DNA from: Woeseiaceae bacterium
GTDB lineage: Bacteria > Pseudomonadota > Gammaproteobacteria > Steroidobacterales > Woeseiaceae
DNA length: 64,000 bases
Reading direction: 5' to 3'
Assembly (NCBI GenBank): GCA_021773035.1
Contig: JAJFKU010000016.1
Location: forward strand, 1-64,000
The translations under genes were made by a program, and so were the position numbers. The first letter of the stretch is position 1; every line of letters begins with the position of its first letter. Positions 20,463 through 30,114 of this stretch are shown here, one piece after another. The notes below the pieces were generated by a model. That model was not told the DNA's origin, searched no databases, and saw only the letters and a program-made list of their open reading frames with translations.

Positions 20463-20918
20463 ATGACCAAGCTTAGCGTGCTCATGATTCTGGCTGGATT
20501 CTCATTGGCAGTTGGTGGTTGCGACAGTGACCCGATGTCAGAAGTAGGCTTTCGACTGCCCGATGGCGATGCCAAGAACGGCCGCGAAGCGTTCCTGTAC
20601 ATGCAGTGCAATCAATGCCACACGATCTCCGGCGTAGAACTGCCCGTTGTTCCGCTTGCCGACCCACCCTATGTCGAACTTGGTGGCAAGGTATCGCAGG
20701 TCAAAACCTACGGCCAGCTCGTCACGGCAATTATCAATCCGTCGCATAAACTCGCGGATGGCTATGCGGAAGAACTGGTTTCCGAGGACGGCGAATCGAA
20801 CATGTACGTCTACAACGCCCACATGACCGTGCAGGAACTGATCGACCTCGTGGCCTACCTGCAACCTCTCTATGAAGTGACACCTCCGCAATATTACTAC
20901 CGCGTCTACCCTTACTAG
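20463..20918 (+). CDS. Cytochrome c lipoprotein
   Basis: Lipobox VGGC; CNQCH haem motif. Confidence 0.85.
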   Translation: MTKLSVLMILAGFSLAVGGCDSDPMSEVGFRLPDGDAKNGREAFLYMQCNQCHTISGVELPVVPLADPPYVELGGKVSQVKTYGQLVTAIINPSHKLADGYAEELVSEDGESNMYVYNAHMTVQELIDLVAYLQPLYEVTPPQYYYRVYPY

Positions 20919-20938
20919 AATTCGACGGAGACCCTGAT

Positions 20939-21886
20939 ATGTCGAAGAAAAACATACTCGTTATCGTCGAAAGCGACTGCAAACCAGAGCAAACTATCGA
21001 CAGGGCGCTGTACATAGCCGGGTTGCTTGAGCGCAAACTCGATATTCTGTTCTGCGAAACCTCCTACAGCGCCCTGCCCGGGGGAATCGCCGTATCGAGC
21101 GAGGCTGAAACCATACGACAACATATTCTGGAGTGGCAGGAGAATATTGCTGAGGAACTGGCGGAACCTGTTCGAAATGCCGGCAAGCTCGCGTCGGTGG
21201 AAGTACTGCTCGACCGTCCAATCGCCGACGGCATACTCGCGAAGGCGCTCGACACGGAGCCCTGCCTCGTCGTGAAGGGCACGCAGTTTCACAGCAGCGC
21301 AGAACGTAGCATTCTGGTCGATACGGACTGGCAGCTTCTCAGGAAGTGCCCGTATCAGCTGTGGCTGGTTAAACACCATGAGTTTCACGACGAACCACGA
21401 ATCGCTGCTGCAGTTGACCCAACACACGCGCACGATAAACCCGCGGCGCTGGATCAGATTATCGTCGAAGCGGCGCAGATGGTCGCGAAACTCGTAGGCG
21501 GCGAAGTCGAACTGATTCACACCTACATGCGCCTGTCCGCCGTCAGCAAGGCTGCAACAAAGGCCATGCGGCCTATCAAGCTTCCTATCGACGAAATCGA
21601 TCAACGCATCAAAACGGAACACAGAGAGGCACTCGACAGGCTGGCCGCCGGCAACGGCATCGACTCGGACCATGTCCACCAGCTACCCGGTCGGACACAC
21701 GACATACTGCCAAGCTTCGTGCGCGCCAACGGCATCGACCTCGTCGTCATGGGGGCGCTGGCGCGCTGGGGAATCAAACGAATGATCATTGGCAGTACTG
21801 CCGAGCGCGTTTTGGATCACCTGCCCTGCGATGTCCTGATCGTAAGAGACAACGGAACCTGCGATGAAATAGGCGGTATCGGTTGA
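20939..21886 (+). CDS. Tandem-domain universal stress protein
   Basis: Two Usp domains, C-terminal VMGALARWGIKRMIIGSTAERVLDHLPCDVLIVR. Confidence 0.92.
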   Translation: MSKKNILVIVESDCKPEQTIDRALYIAGLLERKLDILFCETSYSALPGGIAVSSEAETIRQHILEWQENIAEELAEPVRNAGKLASVEVLLDRPIADGILAKALDTEPCLVVKGTQFHSSAERSILVDTDWQLLRKCPYQLWLVKHHEFHDEPRIAAAVDPTHAHDKPAALDQIIVEAAQMVAKLVGGEVELIHTYMRLSAVSKAATKAMRPIKLPIDEIDQRIKTEHREALDRLAAGNGIDSDHVHQLPGRTHDILPSFVRANGIDLVVMGALARWGIKRMIIGSTAERVLDHLPCDVLIVRDNGTCDEIGGIG

Positions 21887-21976
21887 TGGATACCGCCGGG
21901 GCTTCGGGCACACGAAGTTGGTCGAGATAGCGGCCTAGCTTGTTTGTCGTTTGAATCGAGGATGGCTCAGTGGCGG

Positions 21977-22304
21977 TTCTGAGCACTGTTCTTGACCTCG
22001 ACACACTGGCATTTTCGCAGGGTCATCGGTCTGGCAGGGGTATACCGGAATGGCTCCCTGCGGTCCGCTTTATTTCCGGTATACCCCTGCCAGACCGATG
22101 CCTTGTGACAGTGGCCGGTGCATCCCGGTCAGAGCAGATACGAAGTGCTGACCGGACGACCACGTTAAGCGTGGTAAGCGGGCGGGAGAGAGAGTGCTTA
22201 CGGGAAATAAAGCGGACCGCAGGGAGCCATTCCCTGTAAGTACTCTCTCTCCCGCCCGCCTGCGCCGACTTTAAGTGTGTCGAGGTCAAGAACAGTGCTC
22301 AGAA
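21977..22304. repeat. 328-bp nested inverted-repeat element with mutually complementary hairpin loops
   Basis: Outer perfect 30-bp IR 21977-22006/22275-22304; perfect 27-bp stem 22024-22050/22074-22100; second stem 22178-22205/22231-22259; loop regions 22049-22075 and 22205-22231 are exact reverse complements. Confidence 0.95.
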
Positions 22305-22341
22305 AGACGACTAACGCGCAACCCGAGATCGAATATAAAAC

Positions 22342-23658
22342 CTAGGGCACCCCTTCGTAGATACGCACATAGTCCACCTCCATTCGCTGCGGGAATATCC
22401 CGTCGTCGATTCCCCCACCGGATCGCCCCCACATACCTCCCACAGCCACGTTGAGAATCACATGGAACGGGTGGTCATACGGCCATGACTCCCAACCGGA
22501 TTGCTCGTTTACGTAGACGAAATACAGGATGTTGTCCATGAAGACCCGAATCTCCTCTGGCGTCCACTCGAGCGCATAGACGTGAAAATCCGAGTCGACA
22601 CCATCGCTGAGAATTCGTCCTTTCCGCTGCTCCCACTTTGCCCAGTAGTACGCCTGATTGTGCACGGTCCCGTGAACGTGGTTCATCTGATAACCGACGT
22701 GCTCCATAATGTCGATCTCGCCCGAGTTCGGCCAGGCATCACAGCTGCCGCTGCCCTGCCAATCCTCACCGTCTTCACAGCTTGTCGAGTAACGGTAGGG
22801 GTCGCTGGGCAGCATCCAGATTGCGGGCCAGGTGCCTTTACCGGCCGGCAACCTTGCGCGTACCTCGAAACGGCCATACAGGAAATCACCTTTGCCATTC
22901 GAATGTATCCGGCCGGACGTGTACTCGGCATCCCGATAGTCCTCCTTGTGTGCTTCGATGATCAGCAGGCCACCCTCAACTCTGAGGTTCTTCGGGCGCC
23001 CGGTGTACGTCTGATCCTCGTCGTTCACCTTCCTGGACGGCCAAACATCGACCGTCCATTTATCGGCATCCGGTTCGCCATCGACATCGAATTCGTCAGC
23101 CCAAAGCAGTTTCCCCGCTGGCGAATTCCGATTTTTCAGGCGTACGACGACGGCGCTCAGTACCGGTCTCGACGATGACGCGTGGAAATCGATGTTCAGC
23201 TCCCCATCCTCCACGGATACATCGGGAACGGTAACCGACAGTGCAGACCGGGTCTTGCCGTCCCTGAATGACATGATGTCGAGATCGTCGACGATCCGGC
23301 GGTTTTCAGCGAACGCGTCAAATACGCGCTCCCCTCCCGTGAGATCCCGCGGCTCCGTGAACTTCAGCGTCACGTCATAGCGGCCGTTCGCGACCGGATA
23401 GGCAAGCTCGACGTCCCCCTCACGATAGCTTCGATAGATAAACGCGTCCTGCGACCCCTTCACCTCTTCCTGCCAGCCAACGTCACCGCCGCGAACGAAC
23501 TCCTCAGCGCGGTAGGTCGTCCCGTCCGCAGCGACAAACTGCTCACCACCGACATTGACCGCCCAGACGAGATCGGACTCCGAGCCCTCGGGAACGCAGC
23601 CGGAGGCGGCGAGAAATGGCAGTGCCAGCAGCACCCGGAGCAGCAATACAGGTTTCAT
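22342..23658 (-). CDS. GH16 endo-beta-1,3-glucanase (laminarinase-like) lipoprotein with N-terminal malectin-like domain
   Basis: GEIDIMEHVGY catalytic motif; lipobox LAASGC; start MKPVLLLRVL keeps the operator outside the CDS. Confidence 0.9.
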   Translation of the reverse strand: MKPVLLLRVLLALPFLAASGCVPEGSESDLVWAVNVGGEQFVAADGTTYRAEEFVRGGDVGWQEEVKGSQDAFIYRSYREGDVELAYPVANGRYDVTLKFTEPRDLTGGERVFDAFAENRRIVDDLDIMSFRDGKTRSALSVTVPDVSVEDGELNIDFHASSSRPVLSAVVVRLKNRNSPAGKLLWADEFDVDGEPDADKWTVDVWPSRKVNDEDQTYTGRPKNLRVEGGLLIIEAHKEDYRDAEYTSGRIHSNGKGDFLYGRFEVRARLPAGKGTWPAIWMLPSDPYRYSTSCEDGEDWQGSGSCDAWPNSGEIDIMEHVGYQMNHVHGTVHNQAYYWAKWEQRKGRILSDGVDSDFHVYALEWTPEEIRVFMDNILYFVYVNEQSGWESWPYDHPFHVILNVAVGGMWGRSGGGIDDGIFPQRMEVDYVRIYEGVP

Positions 23659-23693
23659 CGCACACGACCTCCAAAAGGTTTTCTCATTCTTGA

Positions 23694-23707
23694 TGACAGC
23701 GCTGTCA
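23694..23707. promoter_or_regulatory. Candidate LacI-type operator
   Basis: TGACAGCGCTGTCA perfect palindrome between divergent GH16 and CBM9-like genes. Confidence 0.85.
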
Positions 23708-23762
23708 ATAAAGCTTACAATAAGCACAGAACGAATACCAATATAGGTATAGAGGGGAAACA

Positions 23763-24527
23763 GTGACTAGTAGAAACGTCAGGCCATGGCGCCTTGCAGG
23801 CATGCTTTTGCTATTGGTTGCAACGGCATCGGTGGCGGGCACAGATACGCATTCTGCCGGGCGCACGGAGTATTTCGCGCCGAAGACCGAGGTCCCTCTC
23901 ACGATCGATGGCATCGCAGACGAGCGTGTCTGGGAATCGGCCGAATGGCGCGACATCAAGCATCGCTGGCTGGGGCCGGAGTACTCCTCTCGCGACTTTC
24001 AGGGGCGTTACAAACTCGCCTGGAGCGACGGCAGGCTCTACGTCCTCAGCGAGATCGTCGACGATGTACTGATCGATTCGCACCGCGACCCGCTGCAGCA
24101 GTACTGGGACGACGACTGCCTCGAGATCTTTATCGACGAAGACCGCTCCGGTGGAGATCACCAGTTCAATCACAACGCTTTCGCCTATCACATGTCCCTG
24201 GACAATCAGGCAATCGACATCGGCACAGACAAGCGTGCGCGTAACTATTCCCACCACGTCGAGAGCCGCTGGCGGCAACACGACGACAAACTCGTCTGGG
24301 AACTTGCCATTGACGTGTATTCAGACGACTACGTCGATACCTCTGCGAGTAACGAACCAGTCGCTCTCGTTGCCGGAAAGGTACTCGGCTTCATGATTGC
24401 CTATTGCGACAACGACGGTAGCGAATTGCGCGAGAACTTCGTCGGCTCCGAATCCGTGCCGGAAGGGCCTAAAGACCGTGGCTGGATCGATGCCGGCCTG
24501 TTCGGGTCACTGGTGCTGGTGGAATGA
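23763..24527 (+). CDS. CBM9-like carbohydrate-binding protein
   Basis: Signal peptide; LTIDGIADERVWESAEW...QYWDDDCLEIFIDEDRSG. Confidence 0.85.
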   Translation: MTSRNVRPWRLAGMLLLLVATASVAGTDTHSAGRTEYFAPKTEVPLTIDGIADERVWESAEWRDIKHRWLGPEYSSRDFQGRYKLAWSDGRLYVLSEIVDDVLIDSHRDPLQQYWDDDCLEIFIDEDRSGGDHQFNHNAFAYHMSLDNQAIDIGTDKRARNYSHHVESRWRQHDDKLVWELAIDVYSDDYVDTSASNEPVALVAGKVLGFMIAYCDNDGSELRENFVGSESVPEGPKDRGWIDAGLFGSLVLVE

Positions 24528-27500
24528 GTATGCAGGAAACGCGAACACCTGGCCGCGACGATGCAGGAAACGATTCGGTTAGTGGCGAGTTTATCGACCT
24601 GGCCGGAGAGCGATACTACGCCATTCGCAACGTTGACAGACTGGCGCCGTTTTTCATCAGTATCATTTCGCATGACGATCACTGGCTGTTCGTGTCGTCG
24701 ACCGGGGGACTTAGCGCCGGCCGGGTTTCCCCGGAAACCGCCCTGTTTCCCTACATCACCGTCGACAAGATTCACGAAAGCAGTATTCATACCGGCAGCA
24801 AAACCATACTGCGACTCGACATGAATGGCGTCGAGAGTACGTGGGAACCGTTCAAACGCGAGCACAGCGGGCGCTACGCCTTTACTCGCAGCATCTATAA
24901 AAATCTGCTGGGTAACAAGATCTGCTTCGAGGAAATCAATCACGACCTGCAACTCGCGTTCCGCTATACGTGGGCAAGCAGCGATAGCTATGGCTTTGTC
25001 AGACAATGCGAACTGGAGAATCTGAGTAACCGCGAGCTCAGCATCGATATGATCGACGGTCTGCAAAACGTTTTACCGGCAGGAACACCTCGATTCGCCC
25101 AGTCCAATACCAGTAACCTGGTAGATGCCTACAAGTGGAACGAGTTGGACGAAAACACCGGAGTCGCATCGTATGCCCTCTATTCCGGCATCACGGATCG
25201 CGCCGAACCCTGTGAGTCGCTGCGAGCGAACACGGTTTTCTGCCTGGGGCTAGAGGAGCGGCAAGTGCTTATCTCGTCCGGGCAGTTAGACAGTTATCGC
25301 GCCGGCAAATCAATCGAAAAAGAGCTGCGTCTGCGAGGCGTTCGCGGTGCTTACCTGGTCAGGCACTCGCTGCACCTCGCTGCGAACTCGAGCCGGCACT
25401 GGCAGATCGTCGCCGACGTAGAGAAAGACCAGCGAGACGTCGTCGCCCTTCAGGAACAGCTTGCGTCCCCGGACGTTGTTGCTGCCGCCATCGGGCATTC
25501 CATTGACAGAGGCTCGGACGAACTGGCCAGAATCATGGCCGGTGCCGACGCATTTCAGGCGGCGGCTGAGGAAAACGTCGTCGAACACCACTACGCGAAC
25601 GTATTATTCAATGTCCTGCGTGGCGGTACTTTCGACGATCAATACACGGTGAGATCTGCCGATTTCTCAGACACTATCCGGAATTTTAACGACACCGTGT
25701 TCGCTCGCAACCAGGATATGCTCGCAACGTTGCCGGAAAAGCTGAGCTTCACGGAACTGGCGAAAACCGTCGCAGACCAGCAGGACCCTCAGCTTGAACG
25801 CCTGCGGCGCGAGTACCTGCCAATTTTCTTCGGCCGGCGTCACGGCGATCCGAGTCGTCCATGGAACGAGTTCGCGATCAATGTCAGGGACAGCAGCGGT
25901 GAACGGCTGTTGTCTTACCAGGGGAACTGGCGCGATATTTTCCAGAACTGGGAAGCGCTCGCGATGAGCTACCCGGAATACATCGAGAACATCGTCGCCA
26001 AATTCGTTAATGCCTCGACGATGGATGGCTACAACCCCTACCGCATTACCAAGCAGGGTATCGACTGGGAAGTCGAGGAACCCGACAACCCCTGGAGCTT
26101 CATCGGTTACTGGGGCGATCATCAGATTATCTATTTGCAGAAGTTCCTCGAACTGTCACGAAACTTCCACCCGGATCGCCTGCACACGCTGCTGCGGGAG
26201 CCGGTGTATTCCTTTGCCAACGTGCCATATCGGATCAAACCCTTTTCGGCGCTGCTGGAAGATCCCAAGAGTACGGTCGAATTCGACCACCAGCTCGCCA
26301 ATCTGATTGAGTCCCGCATCTCCGCACTCGGTGCTGACGGCAAGCTCATACTCAATACGTCAGGAGAGGTCTACCAGGTAAACCTGCTGGAGAAATTGCT
26401 GCTCCCGTTACTCAGTAAGCTGGGCAATTTCGTCATTGACGGCGGTATCTGGCTCAACACGCAACGTCCGGAATGGAATGACGCAAACAACGCACTGGTC
26501 GGCCAGGGACTGTCGATGGTTACGCTCTACTACCTGCGCAGATACATAGACTTTATGCAAGAATTGCTCGCAGCGGAAACCCGGCCGGTCGCACTTTCAG
26601 TCGACGTCGCAACGTGGCTCTCCGAAACCTGCGCGGTGTTTTCCGCGTTTCGACTGCGACTGGATGGCAGCCCTGTCAGCCCCGAACAGCGATACGAGTT
26701 GTTTGCCGAACTCGGTAAGGCCGCGTGCCGGTTTCGGGCATCGATCTATGCAAAGGAATCCTTCGCCGCTACGGTCGAACAGGCACCGGCGGCAATCGCC
26801 ACACTATTGGATGACGCGCTAACGGCGATCGACCACAGTATCGGGACGAACGTACGCAAAGATGGCCTGTACAACGCTTACAACCTATTGCAAATTCACG
26901 ACGATGCCGTCACAGCAGACTCGCTGTACCCGATGCTTGAGGGGCAGGTCGCCGTCCTGAGTGCCGGAGCTGTTGCACCAGAACATGCCAGCGACATCGT
27001 GGCGGCATTGTTCGACAGCGATATTTATCGCCCTGACCAACAGTCGTTCATGTTGTATCCGGACCGCCAACTGCCAGGTTTTCTCGACAAGAACCGCATC
27101 CCGCTTGAAGATGCGACAGCGATACCTTTGCTGCGGGATATGCTGGCCAGCGGTGACGAGCGCCTGGTCGTTCGCGACGCGCGCGGTGCCTGCCGTTTCA
27201 ACGCCGATTTCACCAACGTCGGCCAACTCAATACCCGGCTAGACCACCTTAAAGACGTTTCCGCCAACGAGATTGAGGCCGCTCGCGAAGCCCTGCAGAA
27301 TCTGTACGAACGGGTATTCAGACACCAGGAATTCACCGGGCGCTCCGGCGGCATGTTCGGGTTTGAGGGACTGGGGAGTATCTATTGGCACATGGTGTCA
27401 AAACTACTGCTCGCCGTTCAGGAGAACTTCTTTAGCGCGCTCGAACAGGGCTCGGACGAGGCCGTTCAGCAACGCCTCGCCGAGCAGTACTACCGCATCC

Positions 27501-27997
27501 GTAAGGGCATCGGTTTCAACAAGACACCGGCCGAGTACGGCGCCTTCCCTACTGATCCGTATTCTCATACGCCAAAACACGCCGGCGCCCGCCAGCCCGG
27601 CATGACCGGTCAGGTTAAAGAAGAGATCATCACCCGCTTTGGCGAACTCGGCATTCGCATCGCCGCCGGCCGGGTTGATTTTCGGCCGCGACTGCTGCGA
27701 GCGCGCGAATTCGTTGATAGACCACGACCGTTCAGGTACCTCGATGTCAACAATCAGTGGCAGCAATTGACTGTGCCGGCAGCCGGTCTGGCTTTTACCT
27801 GGTGCCAGATTCCGATTGTCTACCGACTTGAGAACGCACATGAACCGGGCTTGCTGATCAGCGGGGACGACGGCAGCGGACAGACGCTGCCGCAGCTATC
27901 GCTTTCGGCTCGGCAGAGTACCGAGGTATTCCGCCGCAGCGGCCGCATCAAACAGATTACCGTCACGCTCCAGGCAGACATGTTGTTCGCCGAATAG
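24524..27997 (+). CDS. Large GH94/GH161-like phosphorylase (probable beta-1,3-oligoglucan phosphorylase)
   Basis: 1157 aa, no signal peptide, WNDANNALVGQGLSMVTLYYLRRY; within a beta-1,3-glucan locus. Confidence 0.75.
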   Translation: MSMQETRTPGRDDAGNDSVSGEFIDLAGERYYAIRNVDRLAPFFISIISHDDHWLFVSSTGGLSAGRVSPETALFPYITVDKIHESSIHTGSKTILRLDMNGVESTWEPFKREHSGRYAFTRSIYKNLLGNKICFEEINHDLQLAFRYTWASSDSYGFVRQCELENLSNRELSIDMIDGLQNVLPAGTPRFAQSNTSNLVDAYKWNELDENTGVASYALYSGITDRAEPCESLRANTVFCLGLEERQVLISSGQLDSYRAGKSIEKELRLRGVRGAYLVRHSLHLAANSSRHWQIVADVEKDQRDVVALQEQLASPDVVAAAIGHSIDRGSDELARIMAGADAFQAAAEENVVEHHYANVLFNVLRGGTFDDQYTVRSADFSDTIRNFNDTVFARNQDMLATLPEKLSFTELAKTVADQQDPQLERLRREYLPIFFGRRHGDPSRPWNEFAINVRDSSGERLLSYQGNWRDIFQNWEALAMSYPEYIENIVAKFVNASTMDGYNPYRITKQGIDWEVEEPDNPWSFIGYWGDHQIIYLQKFLELSRNFHPDRLHTLLREPVYSFANVPYRIKPFSALLEDPKSTVEFDHQLANLIESRISALGADGKLILNTSGEVYQVNLLEKLLLPLLSKLGNFVIDGGIWLNTQRPEWNDANNALVGQGLSMVTLYYLRRYIDFMQELLAAETRPVALSVDVATWLSETCAVFSAFRLRLDGSPVSPEQRYELFAELGKAACRFRASIYAKESFAATVEQAPAAIATLLDDALTAIDHSIGTNVRKDGLYNAYNLLQIHDDAVTADSLYPMLEGQVAVLSAGAVAPEHASDIVAALFDSDIYRPDQQSFMLYPDRQLPGFLDKNRIPLEDATAIPLLRDMLASGDERLVVRDARGACRFNADFTNVGQLNTRLDHLKDVSANEIEAAREALQNLYERVFRHQEFTGRSGGMFGFEGLGSIYWHMVSKLLLAVQENFFSALEQGSDEAVQQRLAEQYYRIRKGIGFNKTPAEYGAFPTDPYSHTPKHAGARQPGMTGQVKEEIITRFGELGIRIAAGRVDFRPRLLRAREFVDRPRPFRYLDVNNQWQQLTVPAAGLAFTWCQIPIVYRLENAHEPGLLISGDDGSGQTLPQLSLSARQSTEVFRRSGRIKQITVTLQADMLFAE

Positions 27998-28027
27998 CGT
28001 TTTTCGAATAGACCTTCAGGAACACAG

Positions 28028-28915
28028 ATGTCAAATCTCTATCAAAGAAAACTGTCCCTGGCCGGAATCGATGCCTCCAGCCTCTCTGTTGACGACTTGA
28101 AAGCGCTCGTCCGCAGTATCCTCGATGACGGAATTCACGGACTTTCATTCAGTCCCTATACCGAAGGCCAGGGCCCGGGCACACTGATCAGCGAGACGCA
28201 GATACGACAACGGCTGAGCATCATCCAGCCCCATGTGGAGTGGGTACGTTCATTTTCCTGCAAGGAAGGGAACGAACAAATTCCGGCAATCGCTGCGGAA
28301 AACGGCCTGAAAAACATGGTCGGCATCTGGCTTGACGACGACCGCGAGCAAAACGAGATAGAACTCGCCAACGGAATCGCAGTAGCGAAGGCCGGCCACG
28401 CCGACATCCTGGCCGTGGGCAACGAGGTCCTGCTGCGCGGTGATGTATCCGAAGACGAGTTGCTGGACTACGTCCGGCGCGTCAAGGAAGCGGTTCCGGA
28501 AACGACCGTGGGCTACGTTGACGCCTACTTCGAGTTCGTCGACCATCCGCGAATCACCGCAGCCTGCGACGTACTGCTCGCCAACTGCTACCCCTTCTGG
28601 GAAGGCTGTTCCGCCGAACACGCCCTGCTCTACATGAAGGATATGTACCGGCGTGTCCTGGACGTCGCGAACGGCAAGAAGGTCATCATCAGCGAAACCG
28701 GCTGGCCGAACATCGGAACGCCGACAATGGGAGCCGTGCCCTCATTCAAAAACGCCATCAAGTACTTCGTGGACAGCTATCAGTGGGCACAACAGGACGG
28801 TATCGAAATTTTCTATTTTTCGTCGTTCGACGAAGCCTGGAAGGTCGACGCCGAGGGCGACGTCGGCGCCTACTGGGGGCTTTGGGACAAAGACGGAAAT
28901 CCGAAATATCTCTGA
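28028..28915 (+). CDS. GH17-like beta-1,3-glucanase
   Basis: ILAVGNEVLLRGD and VIISETGWPNIG catalytic motifs; no obvious signal peptide. Confidence 0.88.
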   Translation: MSNLYQRKLSLAGIDASSLSVDDLKALVRSILDDGIHGLSFSPYTEGQGPGTLISETQIRQRLSIIQPHVEWVRSFSCKEGNEQIPAIAAENGLKNMVGIWLDDDREQNEIELANGIAVAKAGHADILAVGNEVLLRGDVSEDELLDYVRRVKEAVPETTVGYVDAYFEFVDHPRITAACDVLLANCYPFWEGCSAEHALLYMKDMYRRVLDVANGKKVIISETGWPNIGTPTMGAVPSFKNAIKYFVDSYQWAQQDGIEIFYFSSFDEAWKVDAEGDVGAYWGLWDKDGNPKYL

Positions 28916-29006
28916 CGCGTCCTACACAGAACGCAGGAGAGGCGTATCGGTCCGGTCTGATAGAAATACATCGACGAATTAGCAGCAGAAACAAAGACAT
29001 AATAAT

Positions 29007-29020
29007 TGACAGCGCTGGCA
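29007..29020. promoter_or_regulatory. Candidate LacI-type operator (imperfect)
   Basis: TGACAGCGCTGGCA about 50 bp upstream of lacI-type gene. Confidence 0.7.
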
Positions 29021-29070
29021 GAGTTGTACTTCAATAGCGCAGCAATTTGCCATGAGCGAGCCGAGTAACG

Positions 29071-30108
29071 ATGAGCAGAGCAACAATCTTCGATGTCGCA
29101 ACGCGTGCCGGCGTTTCGATAAAGACCGTATCACGGGTCGTCAACAACGAGCCGAATGTACGCGAGACCACGAAAGAACGCGTCCGGAAAGCTATTCGCG
29201 AACTCAATTACCGCCCTGATCGATCCGCCCGCAACCTGGCCAGCCACCGCTCGCATCTGATCACCCTGATCTACGATGACCCCAGTGCCTACGAGATACC
29301 CAGCGCCGGTTATGTCATTCGAATGCAGCAAGGCGCGCTTCGAGCGTGTAGAGACAACGATTGCGAACTACTGATCCACCCCTGTCGTTACCAGGATAAG
29401 GCACTTGGCGCTGAGCTGAAGACGCTGATCGAAAAAGTACGACCGGACGGCATCGTTCTGGCCGCGCCACTATCGAATATGCCAAACATCGTGCGCGCAA
29501 TAGGCGCCACCGGCACGCCGTTCGTCCGCGTGTCTTCCGGCAGGAAAAAAAACGGCAAACACTACTCCGTGTCAATGAACGACCGGGAATGCAGCGCCGA
29601 AATGACGCGCTACCTCGCGTCCCTGGGACACAAGAGAATCGCGTTTCTAACCGGGCACCCCAAACACGATGCCGTCAAGAACCGCTTTCTCGGTTATCAG
29701 GACGGCCTGCAGGAAAGCGGCGTGTCGTTCTCCGGGGATCTTGTTGAAGCCGGCGACAACTCCATCCGTTCGGGTGAGGCTTGTGCGGAGAAACTGCTGA
29801 GCCGAAAACGCCGGCCGACAGCAATTTTTGCAGCCAATGACGACATGGCCGCCGGCGTTATTCGTGTAGCGGATCGCCTCGGGATTAAGGTACCGGATGA
29901 ACTATCGGTCGCTGGCTGCGACGATATCGCGCTCGCACAACAGGTGTATCCGGCGCTGACTACGATCCGGCAACCGCTGGCGGCCATGGCAGAGCGGGCT
30001 GCGCTTGCGTTGATCGAACATTCGCGCGGCGGCTCTGACCTGGGGGGCGAGGATGTGTTCGCCGCATCCATGCAGATTCGCGAATCCACAGGCCCCGCGC
30101 CCGCTTAA
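29071..30108 (+). CDS. LacI-family transcriptional regulator
   Basis: ATIFDVATRAGVSIKTVSRVVNNEPNVRETTKERV HTH; periplasmic-binding-like domain. Confidence 0.95.
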   Translation: MSRATIFDVATRAGVSIKTVSRVVNNEPNVRETTKERVRKAIRELNYRPDRSARNLASHRSHLITLIYDDPSAYEIPSAGYVIRMQQGALRACRDNDCELLIHPCRYQDKALGAELKTLIEKVRPDGIVLAAPLSNMPNIVRAIGATGTPFVRVSSGRKKNGKHYSVSMNDRECSAEMTRYLASLGHKRIAFLTGHPKHDAVKNRFLGYQDGLQESGVSFSGDLVEAGDNSIRSGEACAEKLLSRKRRPTAIFAANDDMAAGVIRVADRLGIKVPDELSVAGCDDIALAQQVYPALTTIRQPLAAMAERAALALIEHSRGGSDLGGEDVFAASMQIRESTGPAPA

Positions 30109-30114
30109 ACGAAG

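Noticed and set aside
21970-22289. Overlapping ORFs 21970-22239 (+) and 22023-22289 (-)
   Set aside because: Both are translations of the same nested inverted repeats (shared EWLPAVRFIS / IKRTAGSHS peptides); a non-coding structured element explains them better.
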